Below, in pieces: positions 50,886-60,500 of a stretch of DNA of 64,000 nucleotides. This stretch comes from Solirubrum koreensis. Its GTDB lineage: Bacteria > Bacteroidota > Bacteroidia > Cytophagales > Hymenobacteraceae. The notes under the pieces were generated by a model that was not told where the DNA came from, did not search any database, and saw nothing but the letters and a program-made list of their open reading frames with translations. The DNA lies in the NCBI RefSeq assembly GCF_039541855.1, contig NZ_BAABHA010000002.1:744001-808000 (forward strand), written 5' to 3'. Positions within the stretch are counted from its first letter, which is position 1, and each line of letters opens with the position of its first letter. Position numbers and translations under genes: made by a program.

Positions 50886-51740
50886 ATGCTTAATCGCCCT
50901 TCTCCATACGATTGTTTTACCGTAGCCGACCTGCTGGTAGACTACGCCGACCAGGTGCTGCCGCCCGATCAGACCGAGCGCGTGGCCGCTCACCTAAGCC
51001 AGTGCCCCGCTTGCCAGGAGCAAGTGGCGCAGCTTCGGGAGTTATCCATTCAGATGGAGGTTTCCGAGCCCGTAAAGCCCACTCCCGCCTTGCGTAATCA
51101 GTTTATGTTGATGCTGGAACAGGAGAAGGCCGCACTGGCAGCCGCCCCGGTTGCAGCGCCGGAAGTACAGGCGGAAGCACGCGTACGGCCCATGTGGGCT
51201 GGTGAGGCCACCCGCTGGACAATGCGCATTGCGGCGGGCGTGGCCCTCCTGATTATGGGCATGGCCCTGGGCCAGTGGTGGCGCCCCATTGCAGCGCCAG
51301 ATGTAGCCACTACCCCGCCGGCCGGTGCTACCAAGCATGCCATCCAGTTGGCTAGTGCGCTGTCGGGTGATGCGTCGCGGAGCTTGTCGGCCAGCGACCG
51401 GATTCAGCTGGTGAGTAACGCGGTAGAGCAGGTGGAAGGAACCGGCGACCCGGCCGTGCAGGTGCTCATTAACACCCTGAATTTCGACCCCAACGCCAAC
51501 GTGCGCCTGGCCGCAGCCAGTGCCCTGTACCGTCTCCGCTCTGACCCTCGCGTGGGCGAAGCCTTCATCCAGTCGCTCACCATTCAAACCGACCCCAACG
51601 TGCAGATTCTGCTCATTGAGCTGCTGGTGAACATGCGCGAGCGACGGGCAACCCCTCAGCTCGAGCAGCTGGCCAAGAAGCCCGACGCCTTGCCCATAGT
51701 GCGTCAGCAAGCCGAATACGGCCTCGGCACCCTGATTTAG
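50886..51740 (+). CDS. Zinc-finger anti-sigma factor with HEAT-repeat tail (module 1)
   Basis: 284 aa. N-terminal ZAS domain with H-x3-C-x2-C (AAHLSQCPACQ, about 36-45) that would clamp the sigma factor. One membrane helix (MRIAAGVALLIMGMALGQWW, about 113-132). The C-terminal 140 residues, on the periplasmic side, form HEAT-like alpha repeats (VLINTLNFDPNANVRLAAASALYRLRSDPRVGEAFIQSL...VQILLIELLVNMRERRATPQLEQLA). A HEAT domain as the outside part of an anti-sigma is unusual and may sense or bind an envelope protein, possibly the DUF4097 products. Near-identical layout in 54394-55314. Confidence 0.88.
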   Translation: MLNRPSPYDCFTVADLLVDYADQVLPPDQTERVAAHLSQCPACQEQVAQLRELSIQMEVSEPVKPTPALRNQFMLMLEQEKAALAAAPVAAPEVQAEARVRPMWAGEATRWTMRIAAGVALLIMGMALGQWWRPIAAPDVATTPPAGATKHAIQLASALSGDASRSLSASDRIQLVSNAVEQVEGTGDPAVQVLINTLNFDPNANVRLAAASALYRLRSDPRVGEAFIQSLTIQTDPNVQILLIELLVNMRERRATPQLEQLAKKPDALPIVRQQAEYGLGTLI

Positions 51741-51832
51741 TTTTTCCTTTTTGCTTTTCCACCCCGATTCCTCTTTCTGGCGCTGCGAACGTGGCGGCTC
51801 CGGCCAGGCTCGATGTGTACTTCACTTCTGAC

Positions 51833-52603
51833 ATGAAAAAGTCTCTGCTTCTTACTTTCAGCTGCCTGTTGTTGGCAGCGCCGGCCCTCTGGGCGCAGGA
51901 ATACAAGCTTAAGCTTGGCGGCAAGGACCGCAAAATTGAACTCGAACTTCAGGGCGGCAACGTGACCCTGGAAGGCTACAACGGCGAAGAACTTGTTATT
52001 CGGGGGAACGGCTACGAGCCCCTGCCCAAGCGGGCCGAAGGTCTGCGGTCGGTGTACAACACCGCCGAAGACAACACCCGGATGGGCCTTTCGGTAACAC
52101 AGAAAGACAACGTAGTGCGCATTGTGCAGGCCACGCGCAAAGACGCCAACTACGTGATTCGGGTGCCGCGCTCAACCGCCGTCGTGTTCAACCAGACTAA
52201 CTTCAACGGCGGCGACGTGGACGCGCGTGACCTTGAGGGCAATATTGAGCTGAGGCTGAAGAATGGCAACGCCAAGCTCACCAACATGGGCGGCGGCGTG
52301 GTGGCCAACACCATTAGCGGCAACATTACCGTGCGCTACGCCGACCTGAGCAAAGCCCCCAGCTCCATTTCCTCAGTAAGCGGCGACGTGGACGTAACCA
52401 TGCGCCCCAGCAGCAAGGCCACCCTGCAGTTGCGTTCGGTATCGGGCGACGTGTACACCGACTTTGAAATTGCCATGGGCAAAACCAACGGCGACATGAA
52501 GCGCGTGGGTGGCCAGGTGGTGCACGGCACCGTGAACGGCGGCGGCACTAACGTGTCGCTGCAAACGGTAAGCGGCAACGTGTACGTGCGCAAAGCCAAG
52601 TAG
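51833..52603 (+). CDS. DUF4097-family secreted protein (module 1, first)
   Basis: 256 aa from the ATG at 51833 (MKKSLLLTFSCLLLAAPALWAQE, signal peptide). The rest is a right-handed beta structure with short repeats such as GNIELRLKNGNAKLTNMGG, ANTISGNITVRY, SSVSGDVDVTM, RSVSGDVYTDF and QTVSGNVYVRK, the (T/S)-V-(S/N)-G-(D/N)-(I/V) pattern of DUF4097 'adhesin-like' proteins. Exported and probably periplasmic or surface attached. Function unknown. Follows the anti-sigma gene by 92 bases on the same strand. Confidence 0.82.
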   Translation: MKKSLLLTFSCLLLAAPALWAQEYKLKLGGKDRKIELELQGGNVTLEGYNGEELVIRGNGYEPLPKRAEGLRSVYNTAEDNTRMGLSVTQKDNVVRIVQATRKDANYVIRVPRSTAVVFNQTNFNGGDVDARDLEGNIELRLKNGNAKLTNMGGGVVANTISGNITVRYADLSKAPSSISSVSGDVDVTMRPSSKATLQLRSVSGDVYTDFEIAMGKTNGDMKRVGGQVVHGTVNGGGTNVSLQTVSGNVYVRKAK

Positions 52604-52650
52604 CGAGTTGCTCGACAGCCCTCCTCTCCCCTTATAAACCTGCTATTACC

Positions 52651-53376
52651 ATGAAATTCTTTCGCCTTCTGCTGAGCGTGTGCGGCTTCTTGCTGCTAAT
52701 GGCACCCGCGGCCAACGCCCAAAAAATCATCGAAAAAAGCGCCCCAGTGGGCTCTAAACAACAAGTGGTGCTGGATTTGAAACAGGCCACGACCATCAAG
52801 ATTCGCGGCGGCAGTGGCAGTCAGCTGCGCGTGCGAGCCGCCGTAACCATCAATCAGAACAAGCTGAACGACGCGCTGCAACTCACTCTCAGCACCGAAG
52901 ACGACCGGATTACCGTGAAATCAGCGTTCGATGAAGCCATGCTGCGCACCGGCCAGCCCGCTGACTGCCCCGAAAGCAATGGCCAAACGTCCTGGGTTTC
53001 GGGCGGTGGCAACAATGGCCGTAACAGCTACCGCGTGTGCAGCAACGTGGACGTGGAAATTGAAGTACCCGAAGGCGTTTCGCTGCGCGTCAATACCATC
53101 AGCGGCAACATCGAAGCCTCGGGCCTGACCGGGCAACTGGAAGCCAAATCCATCAGCGGTTTTGTGGACGTTACGTGGTCGGCGGGGCAAGGCGCTGAAG
53201 TGGCCTTCAAAACCATTACCGGCGAGGTGTACACCGACCAGGACATTGCCTTTACCAACCGCAAGCCGGGCGTGCCAATGGTGGGCTACGAAGTGCGCGG
53301 CTCTTTGGGAAAAACCGGCCCCTTGGTGCGTCTGGAATCCATCAGCAACGACGTGTACTTCCGCAAGCGGAAGTAA
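52651..53376 (+). CDS. DUF4097-family secreted protein (module 1, second)
   Basis: 241 aa. Signal peptide (MKFFRLLLSVCGFLLLMAPAANAQK). Same fold as the previous gene: RVNTISGNIEASGL, AKSISGFVDVTW, KTITGEVYTDQDI, ESISNDVYFRKRK, with a Cys pair (about 109 and 130) that could form a disulphide. 47 bases after the first DUF4097 gene. Confidence 0.8.
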   Translation: MKFFRLLLSVCGFLLLMAPAANAQKIIEKSAPVGSKQQVVLDLKQATTIKIRGGSGSQLRVRAAVTINQNKLNDALQLTLSTEDDRITVKSAFDEAMLRTGQPADCPESNGQTSWVSGGGNNGRNSYRVCSNVDVEIEVPEGVSLRVNTISGNIEASGLTGQLEAKSISGFVDVTWSAGQGAEVAFKTITGEVYTDQDIAFTNRKPGVPMVGYEVRGSLGKTGPLVRLESISNDVYFRKRK

Positions 53377-53431
53377 GCCGAGCCGAACTCGGTCCTGTGC
53401 TTTAGGCGCATCCTAAATGCAGCTAACCACA

Positions 53432-53535
53432 AGGAAGGCGTAAGCCAAGTGTTTCTGTACCGTAGTAGTCAGGTTCATTTAGTTGAGTGAATAGGCCCTG
53501 CCGAACCGATAGAGGTGCCTGGCTTACGCCTTCCT
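53432..53535. repeat. Long-range inverted repeat
   Basis: AGGAAGGCGTAAGCCA (53432-53447) and TGGCTTACGCCTTCCT (53520-53535) are perfect complements, enclosing 72 bases. Could be a small inverted-repeat element or a structured leader/tail RNA. Confidence 0.5.
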
Positions 53536-53627
53536 GCTGTTTTCAGCTTCTACTGGGAAGAATCATTTTACTTGGTTTAGCCACGAGCGGCACAACTTAC
53601 ATGGGTAGCCCTTCGCTCGGAATACCT

Positions 53628-53669
53628 GAAAGCCCCGGCGCCTTTGTGGCGCCGGGGCTTTCTTCTTTT
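53628..53669 (+). terminator. Strong rho-independent terminator
   Basis: 15-bp perfect stem (53628-53642 with 53648-53662), loop TTTGT, tail TTCTTTT. Separates module 1 from module 2. Confidence 0.8.
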
Positions 53670-53756
53670 AGCGGATCGGTGGCGTCCTTTTGGCCGCAGA
53701 TATGAGCAGCCCGAAACCCGTTTGCCCTCCTGCCCAGAAAAAAGTTTGCAACTCGC

Positions 53757-53784
53757 TGTAACCATCGGGGATTCGTTGAGTTTC
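53757..53784 (+). promoter_or_regulatory. Candidate ECF-type promoter before sigma factor 2
   Basis: TGTAAC at 53757-53762 in the context GCTGTAACCAT, matching GCTGTAACGAT before sigma factor 1. Confidence 0.4.
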
Positions 53785-53831
53785 CACGGCCAAATAACCC
53801 CATCTACCACTGCTTCAGCCCCGCACTTCGC

Positions 53832-54404
53832 TTGAACTCGCTCTCCGACAATGCGCTCATGCTTCAGGTAAAAGGCGGCCAGCTGGACAAGATGGGGCTG
53901 CTCTTTGAACGCTACCACCGGGCGCTGCACGCGTTCTTTTACCACCAAACCGGGCAGCCCGCCTTCAGCGAAGATTTGGTGCAGAACGTGTTCGAGCGTA
54001 TGCTCAAGTACCGGCACACCTTCACGGGCGAAGGCGAGTACCGGACCTGGATGTACCACCTCGCGCGCAACGTGCTAGCCGATGCCGCGAAGAAAAACAA
54101 ACCCTCCCAGTACCACCAGGATGTAACGGCGCTGGCAGAGCACATCGGGGGTGGCCCCACGGCCGACGCCGACTTGCAGCGGAGCCAAGAGGTAGCGCAG
54201 CTGCACCAAGCCCTGGCCCGCCTCAGCCCCGACAGCCGCGAGGTGCTCGTGCTGAGCCGGTTTCAAGAGCTGAAATACGAGCAGATTGCCCAGTTGCTCG
54301 ATACCAGTGTGGGGGCCGTGAAGGTGCGCGCGCACCGGGCCCTCAACCAGTTGAAGGACATTTATCTACGAATGGAAAATGGAAGCAAAGTTCATGAAGT
54401 GTGA
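53832..54404 (+). CDS. ECF-type RNA polymerase sigma factor (module 2)
   Basis: 190 aa with a TTG start at 53832 (MNSLSDNALMLQVKGG, where this family normally begins); ATG at 53859 is the alternative. Region 2 (MGLLFERYHRALHAFFYHQTGQPAFSEDLVQNVFERMLKYRHTFTGEGEYRTWMYHLARNVLADAAK) and region 4 (ALARLSPDSREVLVLSRFQELKYEQIAQLLDTSVGAVKVRAHRALNQLK) complete. Paralogue of the module 1 sigma. Its end overlaps the anti-sigma start, so the two are coupled. Confidence 0.9.
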   Translation: MNSLSDNALMLQVKGGQLDKMGLLFERYHRALHAFFYHQTGQPAFSEDLVQNVFERMLKYRHTFTGEGEYRTWMYHLARNVLADAAKKNKPSQYHQDVTALAEHIGGGPTADADLQRSQEVAQLHQALARLSPDSREVLVLSRFQELKYEQIAQLLDTSVGAVKVRAHRALNQLKDIYLRMENGSKVHEV

Positions 54405-55314
54405 GAGCGTGCAGCAGGGGCTAATGGACTGGCTGGCCAACGAATTACCAGCCCCCGAGCACGAAGCTGTAGCGGCGCACCTGGCCCAGTGCCCTGCCTG
54501 CCAGCAGGAGCTGCTAACGGCGCGTCAACTCTGGCAAACCATGGGCGCACTGCCCGTGCCTGAGCCCAGTGAGCAAATGCGTCCGCGCTTTTACTCCATG
54601 CTGGCCGAGGCCCAGGCTGCCGAGCAGCGCAAGCAACAGTACTCCGTGGCGGCCCTGGTAGAACGGCTGCGCGCGTGGTGGCAGCCCGAGTACGCCATGC
54701 GCTTGGCTTACGGCGTGGCGTTGCTGGTAATCGGTTTAGCCGGTGGCTACCTGCTCAAAGGCAACACTACCACTCCCTTAGAAACCACCCAGCAGCCAAT
54801 GGCCGCCGCCTCGATAGGGGAACCGGAAAACATACGTCAAACCCAGCTGCTCACGCTGCTGGAAAACCCCTCGGCGGTGCAGCGGCTCCGGGCCGTGAGC
54901 TACGCCGAGGAGCTGGCGCCCAGCAACGAACGCGTGGTAGTGGCCCTGCTAAGCACGCTTAATTATGACCCCAACGTGAACGTGCGCCTGGCCACGCTGG
55001 AAGTGCTGGCGACTTTAACCGAAGACCCCACCGTGCGCCAAGGGCTGGTAAGGTCCATGGCCCGGCAAGAGTCGCCGCTGGTGCAGTCGGCCATGGCCGA
55101 TGTAATGGTGCAGCTGCAGGAACGCCGCTCCGTGCGGCCCATGCAAAAGCTCCTGCAGCAAGAAAACCTGAACGAACAGGTGAAAACTAAAATCGAAGAA
55201 AGCATCCAAACGCTGTCGAACGGCCGGCAACAAGCCGAGCCTCAAACCCCTCCGCAATCCAATGAAAACCGCAGCCATATTCAGTCTGGTTCTGACACTT
55301 CTGTGGCTACCTAG
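54394..55314 (+). CDS. Zinc-finger anti-sigma factor with HEAT-repeat tail (module 2)
   Basis: 306 aa from the ATG at 54394 (MKCESVQQGLMDWLANELP); ATG at 54379 would add five residues. ZAS motif AAHLAQCPACQQ, membrane helix AMRLAYGVALLVIGLAGGYLL, and HEAT-like tail VVVALLSTLNYDPNVNVRLATLEVLATLTEDPTVRQGLVRSM...VQSAMADVMVQLQERRSVRPMQKLL. The tail is recognisably the same as in module 1 (L-x-TLN-x-DPN-x-NVRLA). Overlaps the sigma gene by 11 bases and the next DUF4097 gene by 53, so the four genes form a tight operon. Confidence 0.88.
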   Translation: MKCESVQQGLMDWLANELPAPEHEAVAAHLAQCPACQQELLTARQLWQTMGALPVPEPSEQMRPRFYSMLAEAQAAEQRKQQYSVAALVERLRAWWQPEYAMRLAYGVALLVIGLAGGYLLKGNTTTPLETTQQPMAAASIGEPENIRQTQLLTLLENPSAVQRLRAVSYAEELAPSNERVVVALLSTLNYDPNVNVRLATLEVLATLTEDPTVRQGLVRSMARQESPLVQSAMADVMVQLQERRSVRPMQKLLQQENLNEQVKTKIEESIQTLSNGRQQAEPQTPPQSNENRSHIQSGSDTSVAT

Positions 55315-56182
55315 CCGCCTGCCGGCTCAAGACCGCAAAGACCACACTGCCTCCGACAAGTTTAATAAGGAGTTTGCCCTGACCGGCAACGTCAGCCGTG
55401 CTACCCTCGCCCTGTATAACATCATGGGCTCGGTAACGGTGCAGGGCTATTCGGGCAAGAATGTGGTGGTGGAAGTTACTCGCACCCTTAAAGCCGCCAC
55501 CCCAGAGCTGCTGGAGCGCGGCAAAAAGGAAGCCCAGCCCGGTTTCGATCAGCACGGCGACAGTGTACTGGTGTACGTGGCGGGTCCGCAGGACTCGCGC
55601 CCTCAGCGCCGAAACAACAACGGCAACAGCTACCAAGGCCGCTTCAGCGACAATTGGACGCACAACAACTCCGACCGCCCCGGCTATACGTACAGCTTCG
55701 ATTTTGTGGTGAAAGTGCCGGCCGCCATGGAAGTACGCGCCTCCACGGTAAACGGCGGCAAAATGCTGGTGGAAGACGTGACCGGCCCGCTGCAAGCCCG
55801 CAACGTGAACGGCTCGGTTACCATTCGGAACGCGAAAAGCGCCACGGTGGCACACACCGTTAATGGTAACGTGGATGTCTCCTACACCGACGCCCCAACC
55901 TCGCCGGCTACCTACCACACCGTGAACGGCAGCATTACGGTAACCTACCCGCCCAACGTATCGGGCGACTTGCACTTCAAGAGCCTGAACGGCCACCTGT
56001 ACACCGATTTCCCCCAGGCCGAGATATTGCCGGCTCGCGTCACCGCTAATCAGCAGCAAGACGGGCAAGGCACCAAGTACAAACTCAAAAAAGACACGGC
56101 CGTGCGCCTGGGCAAAGGCGGAGTGGATTTCCGCTTCGAAACCGTCAACGGCAACGTCACCGTTAAAAAGCAAACCCGATGA
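55262..56182 (+). CDS. DUF4097-family secreted protein (module 2, first)
   Basis: 306 aa. Signal peptide MKTAAIFSLVLTLLWLPSRLPAQ. It starts inside the anti-sigma gene in another frame; the good signal peptide supports this start. A central Asn/Ser/Arg-rich loop (about 115-140) interrupts the repeats. Beta repeats: ASTVNGGKMLVEDV, ARNVNGSVTIRNAK, AHTVNGNVDVSY, YHTVNGSITVTY, ETVNGNVTVKKQ. Periplasmic or surface, unknown function. Confidence 0.82.
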   Translation: MKTAAIFSLVLTLLWLPSRLPAQDRKDHTASDKFNKEFALTGNVSRATLALYNIMGSVTVQGYSGKNVVVEVTRTLKAATPELLERGKKEAQPGFDQHGDSVLVYVAGPQDSRPQRRNNNGNSYQGRFSDNWTHNNSDRPGYTYSFDFVVKVPAAMEVRASTVNGGKMLVEDVTGPLQARNVNGSVTIRNAKSATVAHTVNGNVDVSYTDAPTSPATYHTVNGSITVTYPPNVSGDLHFKSLNGHLYTDFPQAEILPARVTANQQQDGQGTKYKLKKDTAVRLGKGGVDFRFETVNGNVTVKKQTR

Positions 56183-57021
56183 AATTGATAGTACCCCGTA
56201 CCCTACTGGCCCTGCTGGCGCTGGTGTGGGCGCTGCCCTTAGCAGCTCAAAAAAACGATTCCGAACAACTGGTGGTGGCGCTTAGCTCGCCCAACAAGCC
56301 CGGCACGCTGCACCTTAAACTGGTCAACGGTTCCATTCGCGTGGAAAGCCACGCCGGCAAAGACGTTATCATTAACCCCGCTCCGCGTGGAGCCCACACC
56401 TCCCGAAGCAGCCAGGAAAGCAGCGCCGGCGACAACCCCAACCAGCTCCGGCGCATTAGCAAGGTGCAGGCGTTCGACGTAACAGCCCAGGAAAAAGACA
56501 ACCAGGTGTACGTGCGCAACCAGTCGGCTCAGAACACGGTGGACTTCACGGTGAAAGTACCCCGGCAGTTCTCGCTGCGCCTGAGCACTGTGAACAACGG
56601 CAACATTACGGTGGAAAACGTGGCCGGCGAGCTGGAAATTTCCAACGTAAACGGCAGCATCTCGCTCAAGGATGTAAGCGGCTCGGCCGTGCTGAACACC
56701 GTTAACGGCAACGTGGTGGCCGTTTTTAAAGACGTAACCACTGGTGCGCCTATGGCCTTTTCCAGCGTAAACGGTAAAATTGACGTGACGCTACCAGCTA
56801 AAACCAAGGCGGCGCTCAAGCTCAAGTCGGACCGCGGCGATATTTACAGCGACTTTGAAATGGCCGTGGACGATGCCGCGCCCAAAGTGAGCCGCACCAA
56901 CACCGACGGCACTTACCGCCTGAGCGTAGAAAGCTGGACCTACGGCAAAATAAACGGCGGCGGCGCCGAGCTGATGATGAAAACGCTTAACGGCAACATC
57001 GTTATCCGCAAGGCCAAATAA
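56179..57021 (+). CDS. DUF4097-family secreted protein (module 2, second)
   Basis: 280 aa. ATGA overlap with the previous gene. Signal peptide MKLIVPRTLLALLALVWALPLAAQ. Repeats LSTVNNGNITVENV, ISNVNGSISLKDV, LNTVNGNVVAVF, FSSVNGKIDVTL, MKTLNGNIVIRKAK. Paralogue of the other three; the two modules thus have the same gene order. Confidence 0.82.
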   Translation: MKLIVPRTLLALLALVWALPLAAQKNDSEQLVVALSSPNKPGTLHLKLVNGSIRVESHAGKDVIINPAPRGAHTSRSSQESSAGDNPNQLRRISKVQAFDVTAQEKDNQVYVRNQSAQNTVDFTVKVPRQFSLRLSTVNNGNITVENVAGELEISNVNGSISLKDVSGSAVLNTVNGNVVAVFKDVTTGAPMAFSSVNGKIDVTLPAKTKAALKLKSDRGDIYSDFEMAVDDAAPKVSRTNTDGTYRLSVESWTYGKINGGGAELMMKTLNGNIVIRKAK

Positions 57022-57545
57022 CCGCAGGCAGTGCCCAGGCCCTGAAGTGTTTTACCACGTGTTCGGTGGCCAGCTGCAAAGCAGCCCTTCCGCCACCGCG
57101 CTGCGTTCCGATGAGTGAGTGTGCGTTGGAACGCCGTGCAAGAAACCGATTTGGCCAAGTTAGTTTCCGGTGAAACCCTTCAGGGCCTATCTACTATCAA
57201 CCTCTCCTGCCCTAATTAATGGCCAGTTGCCGATTGCCGCATAGAGCGTGAGTAGCAGCTTGTAGCTCATCACCCCAAAATGTTGATGAGAAGTATCAGC
57301 AGCAGAACCAACATAATACGAATCGACCAACACCGCCGGGCAAGCGCACTGCGCCTGCCCGGCGGTGTTGTGTGCGAGCCGGCGGTATTTTCACCCTAAA
57401 GTCTGCTGATCTTCTGGCTATAAGCCATGCTTTTTTATGAGTAGCGTGGTACTTAACCACATAATAATGTGATTACGGGAACCATATATCAGGTAAGCCA
57501 ATATCTTCGGGCCAGCTTCTTCCTTTAACTTAATTTTTTCAAGCT
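57022..57545. other. Intergenic region after module 2
   Basis: 524 bases. One terminator (57329-57369). A weak -7-like TATCTTCG at about 57503 precedes the next gene. Nothing else recognised. Confidence 0.45.
57329..57369 (+). terminator. Hairpin terminator after module 2
   Basis: AACACCGCCGGGCA (57329-57342) pairs with TGCCCGGCGGTGTT (57356-57369). No T-run. Confidence 0.55.
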
Positions 57546-60500
57546 ATGACATCACTTTTCCCCCGATTCACCCTGTCAACGGTGCTAGTGGTGCTGGTGG
57601 CATGGGCGACGCAGCATTCGGCTCTGGCCCAGCAACAGCTTCCGGCCAGAACCCGCAGTTGGTCGCCTGCCCTCAACGACCCAACGTACGCGGCGCGCAA
57701 GCAGCAGGCCGCCCGGGCAGCTGCAACGGCTCAGCCTGGGCAGCGCCCTGGTCGTGCACGCGCCTCCGCGGGCAATGGACCAGTTGCGGCAAGGGCTTTG
57801 CCCGCCTGCTTTGTACCGCTCGACACCACGGCGGCCGGTGGCTGGCGGCATTTATCGCGTGAGGGCGGCTTTGCTGATGACAGCTTCTTAGGCCCCATTC
57901 CGCTGGGTTTTGACTTTTCGCTGTACGGCACCGTGTACAATCAGGTGTACATAAACACCAACGGAAACATAACCTTCGGGCAGGGCTTTACCACCTTCAC
58001 GGCCACCGGCTTGCCCATTTCTGTGCCCATGATTGCCCCGTTCTGGGCCGACGTAGACACCGAGTTAGCCGATACCCTGGCCACCCCCTACCCCAGCGGC
58101 AACATCTGGTACAAGGTATTCCCCGACCGCCTGGTAGTGACCTGGAACCGCGTGGCCTACTTCGCGCGCCACGCCGATAGAAAAAACACCTTTCAGCTGA
58201 CCATTAAGGCCAACACCGCCCCCGGCTTTACCGGCGACGACGTGTTTTTTGCCTACGGCGACATGCAGTGGACTACCGGCGACGCTGATGGTGGCTCGGG
58301 CGGCTTCGGCGGCACGGCTGCTACGGTGGGAATTAACAAAGGCAACGGCACCAACTTCGTTCAGGTGGGCCGTTTTAACCTGAACAACAACACCTACACC
58401 AATAACGTTGACCCCAGCGGCGTAGACTGGCTTGATAATCAGTGCTTATCGTTCCAAGTTGGTGGCGGCAGCAACAACGTACCTCCCACAGCCACGGGCT
58501 TACCCGCGGGCAATACCATTACCCTGGGGCTTGGCGAAACCCGTAACCTGGCGCTGCAATTCCTGGGCCCGGAAGTGGGCCAAACGGTAACGGTAGTACC
58601 CAATACCAACGGCCTGTGCAATACCACGGTTAACAACAACGGCGCCTCCAACCCCACGGTAAACCTGAGCATCACGGGCGCCGCCTGTAACCTGGGCACC
58701 AACACCATTACCTTGCTGGCCACCGACAACGGCACACCCGTTGCGTCGCAGCAGTTTACGCTAACGGTAATAGTTACCCCGATAAACCGATGGACTGGTG
58801 CCGTGAGCACCGTGTACACCAACCCCGGCAACTGGAGCGCCAACGCGGTACCCACGGCCACCGACGACGTAATTATTCCGGCCGGCGTGCCCAATATGCC
58901 CGTGCTGAGCTCCACGGCAGGCGTGCGCGGCCTCACCATTGCCAGCGGCGCTAACCTTACCGTAGCCGCCAGCGGTGTGTACAACGTTAACGGAAGCATC
59001 AGCAACGATGGCCAGCTGCAAGGAGCCGGCATCCTGCAAACCACTGGCGCTGCTCAGCAAGCCTTCAGCGGCACGGGCCAAACGACGGTTCATTACGTAA
59101 CCATTGGCGCATCGGGCGCGGTGCTAAACCAGCCTATGCGCCTGGCGCGCATGCTTACGCTGAACGGCAACCTGAACTCGAACGGCAACTTAACGCTGCT
59201 CTCGCCAATCGATGGGTCGGGAACGGCCATGGTGGTGAACAACGGCACCGCTGCGGTAACCGGTTCGGCGCGCGTAGAGCGTTTCGTGGGCGGTGGTGCC
59301 CAGTTGGGCTACCGTCATCTTGCTTCCCCCGTTACCAATACCTCCCTGGCCGATTTGGCCGTGGGTGGAGCCTTCAGCCCGGTGCTGAACCCGGCTTATA
59401 ACACCGCCACAAACCCCGGCTTGGTTTCGCCGTTCCCGAACGTGTTCAGCTACGACCAAAGCCGCGTAACGGCTGGCAACGACGTTGCTGATTTCGACAA
59501 AGGTTGGGTGTCGCCCAGCAGCGCCGCCGAAACCATGACGCCCGGCATCGGCTACACCGTAAACATGCCTGGTCAGCAGGTGGTGGATTTTGTAGGCACG
59601 CTTGGCAACGGCGCGGTTAGCCACAGCGGCCTTGCCCGCGGCACTGGTCCGCAGGCCGGCTGGCACCTGATGGGCAACCCCTACCCGGCTCCCATCAGCT
59701 TCAGCCAGATTTCCCGCAGTGGACTCGATAACGCGGTTTACGTCTTTAAATCGACGGGACAGTACACGGGTTCGTATGCCAGCTACGTGAACGGTGTGCC
59801 GGCTAACGGTGGCAGCGACATCCTGCCCCTGGGCCAGGCTTTCTTCGTGCGCACTACGGCTCCGGGAGTGGCCGGCAGCATTAGTTTCTCTAACGCTGCT
59901 CGTGTAACCACTTACCAAAACCCCGACATGCAGCGTGCAACCGGCTCGGAAACCCGTCCGTTGCTGCAGTTGGCTTTGCGCAACGCCACCGGTTCGGCCT
60001 CCGAGCAAATTGCCGTATACTTTGAGCGCGGCGCCACCGCTGGCTTCGACCCTGCTTTCGATGCCTTCCGCCTTGGTAACGGCAACGTGGTTCAGCTGGG
60101 CGCTATGGCCGGTTCACAGGAACTATCCATCAGCGGTTTACCTGCCCTGAACACCACCGCTGTTACGGTACCCCTGGCAGTACGCGTAGCGCAAGCCGGC
60201 AGCTACACCCTGCAGGCTTCGGAGTTGATTAACCTGCCTTTGGGCTGGGTGGCCACTCTGCACGATGCCCAAACAGGTGCCGCCATCAACTTGCAAGCAC
60301 AGCCTAACTACACCTGCACCATTACGCCAGGCCAAGCTTTGGGCCGCTTCCGCCTGGAGTTCCAGCAGGCTCGCGTATTGGCAGCTACTCAGGCGCAGCT
60401 GAACGCTGCCGTATCGGTGTATCCCAATCCGGCTCGGGGCTCGGTATCGTTGGGCCTGCCCGCAACCAAGCAAGCCGTGGACGTACAGATCGTGAATACC

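Larger units (their letters stand above)
53377..53831. other. Intergenic region between the two sigma modules
   Basis: 455 bases. Contains a 16-bp perfect inverted repeat 72 bases apart (53432-53447, 53520-53535), a strong terminator (53628-53669) and the second ECF-type promoter (53757). No protein-coding frame convinces; a small RNA between the inverted repeat and the terminator is possible. Confidence 0.45.
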
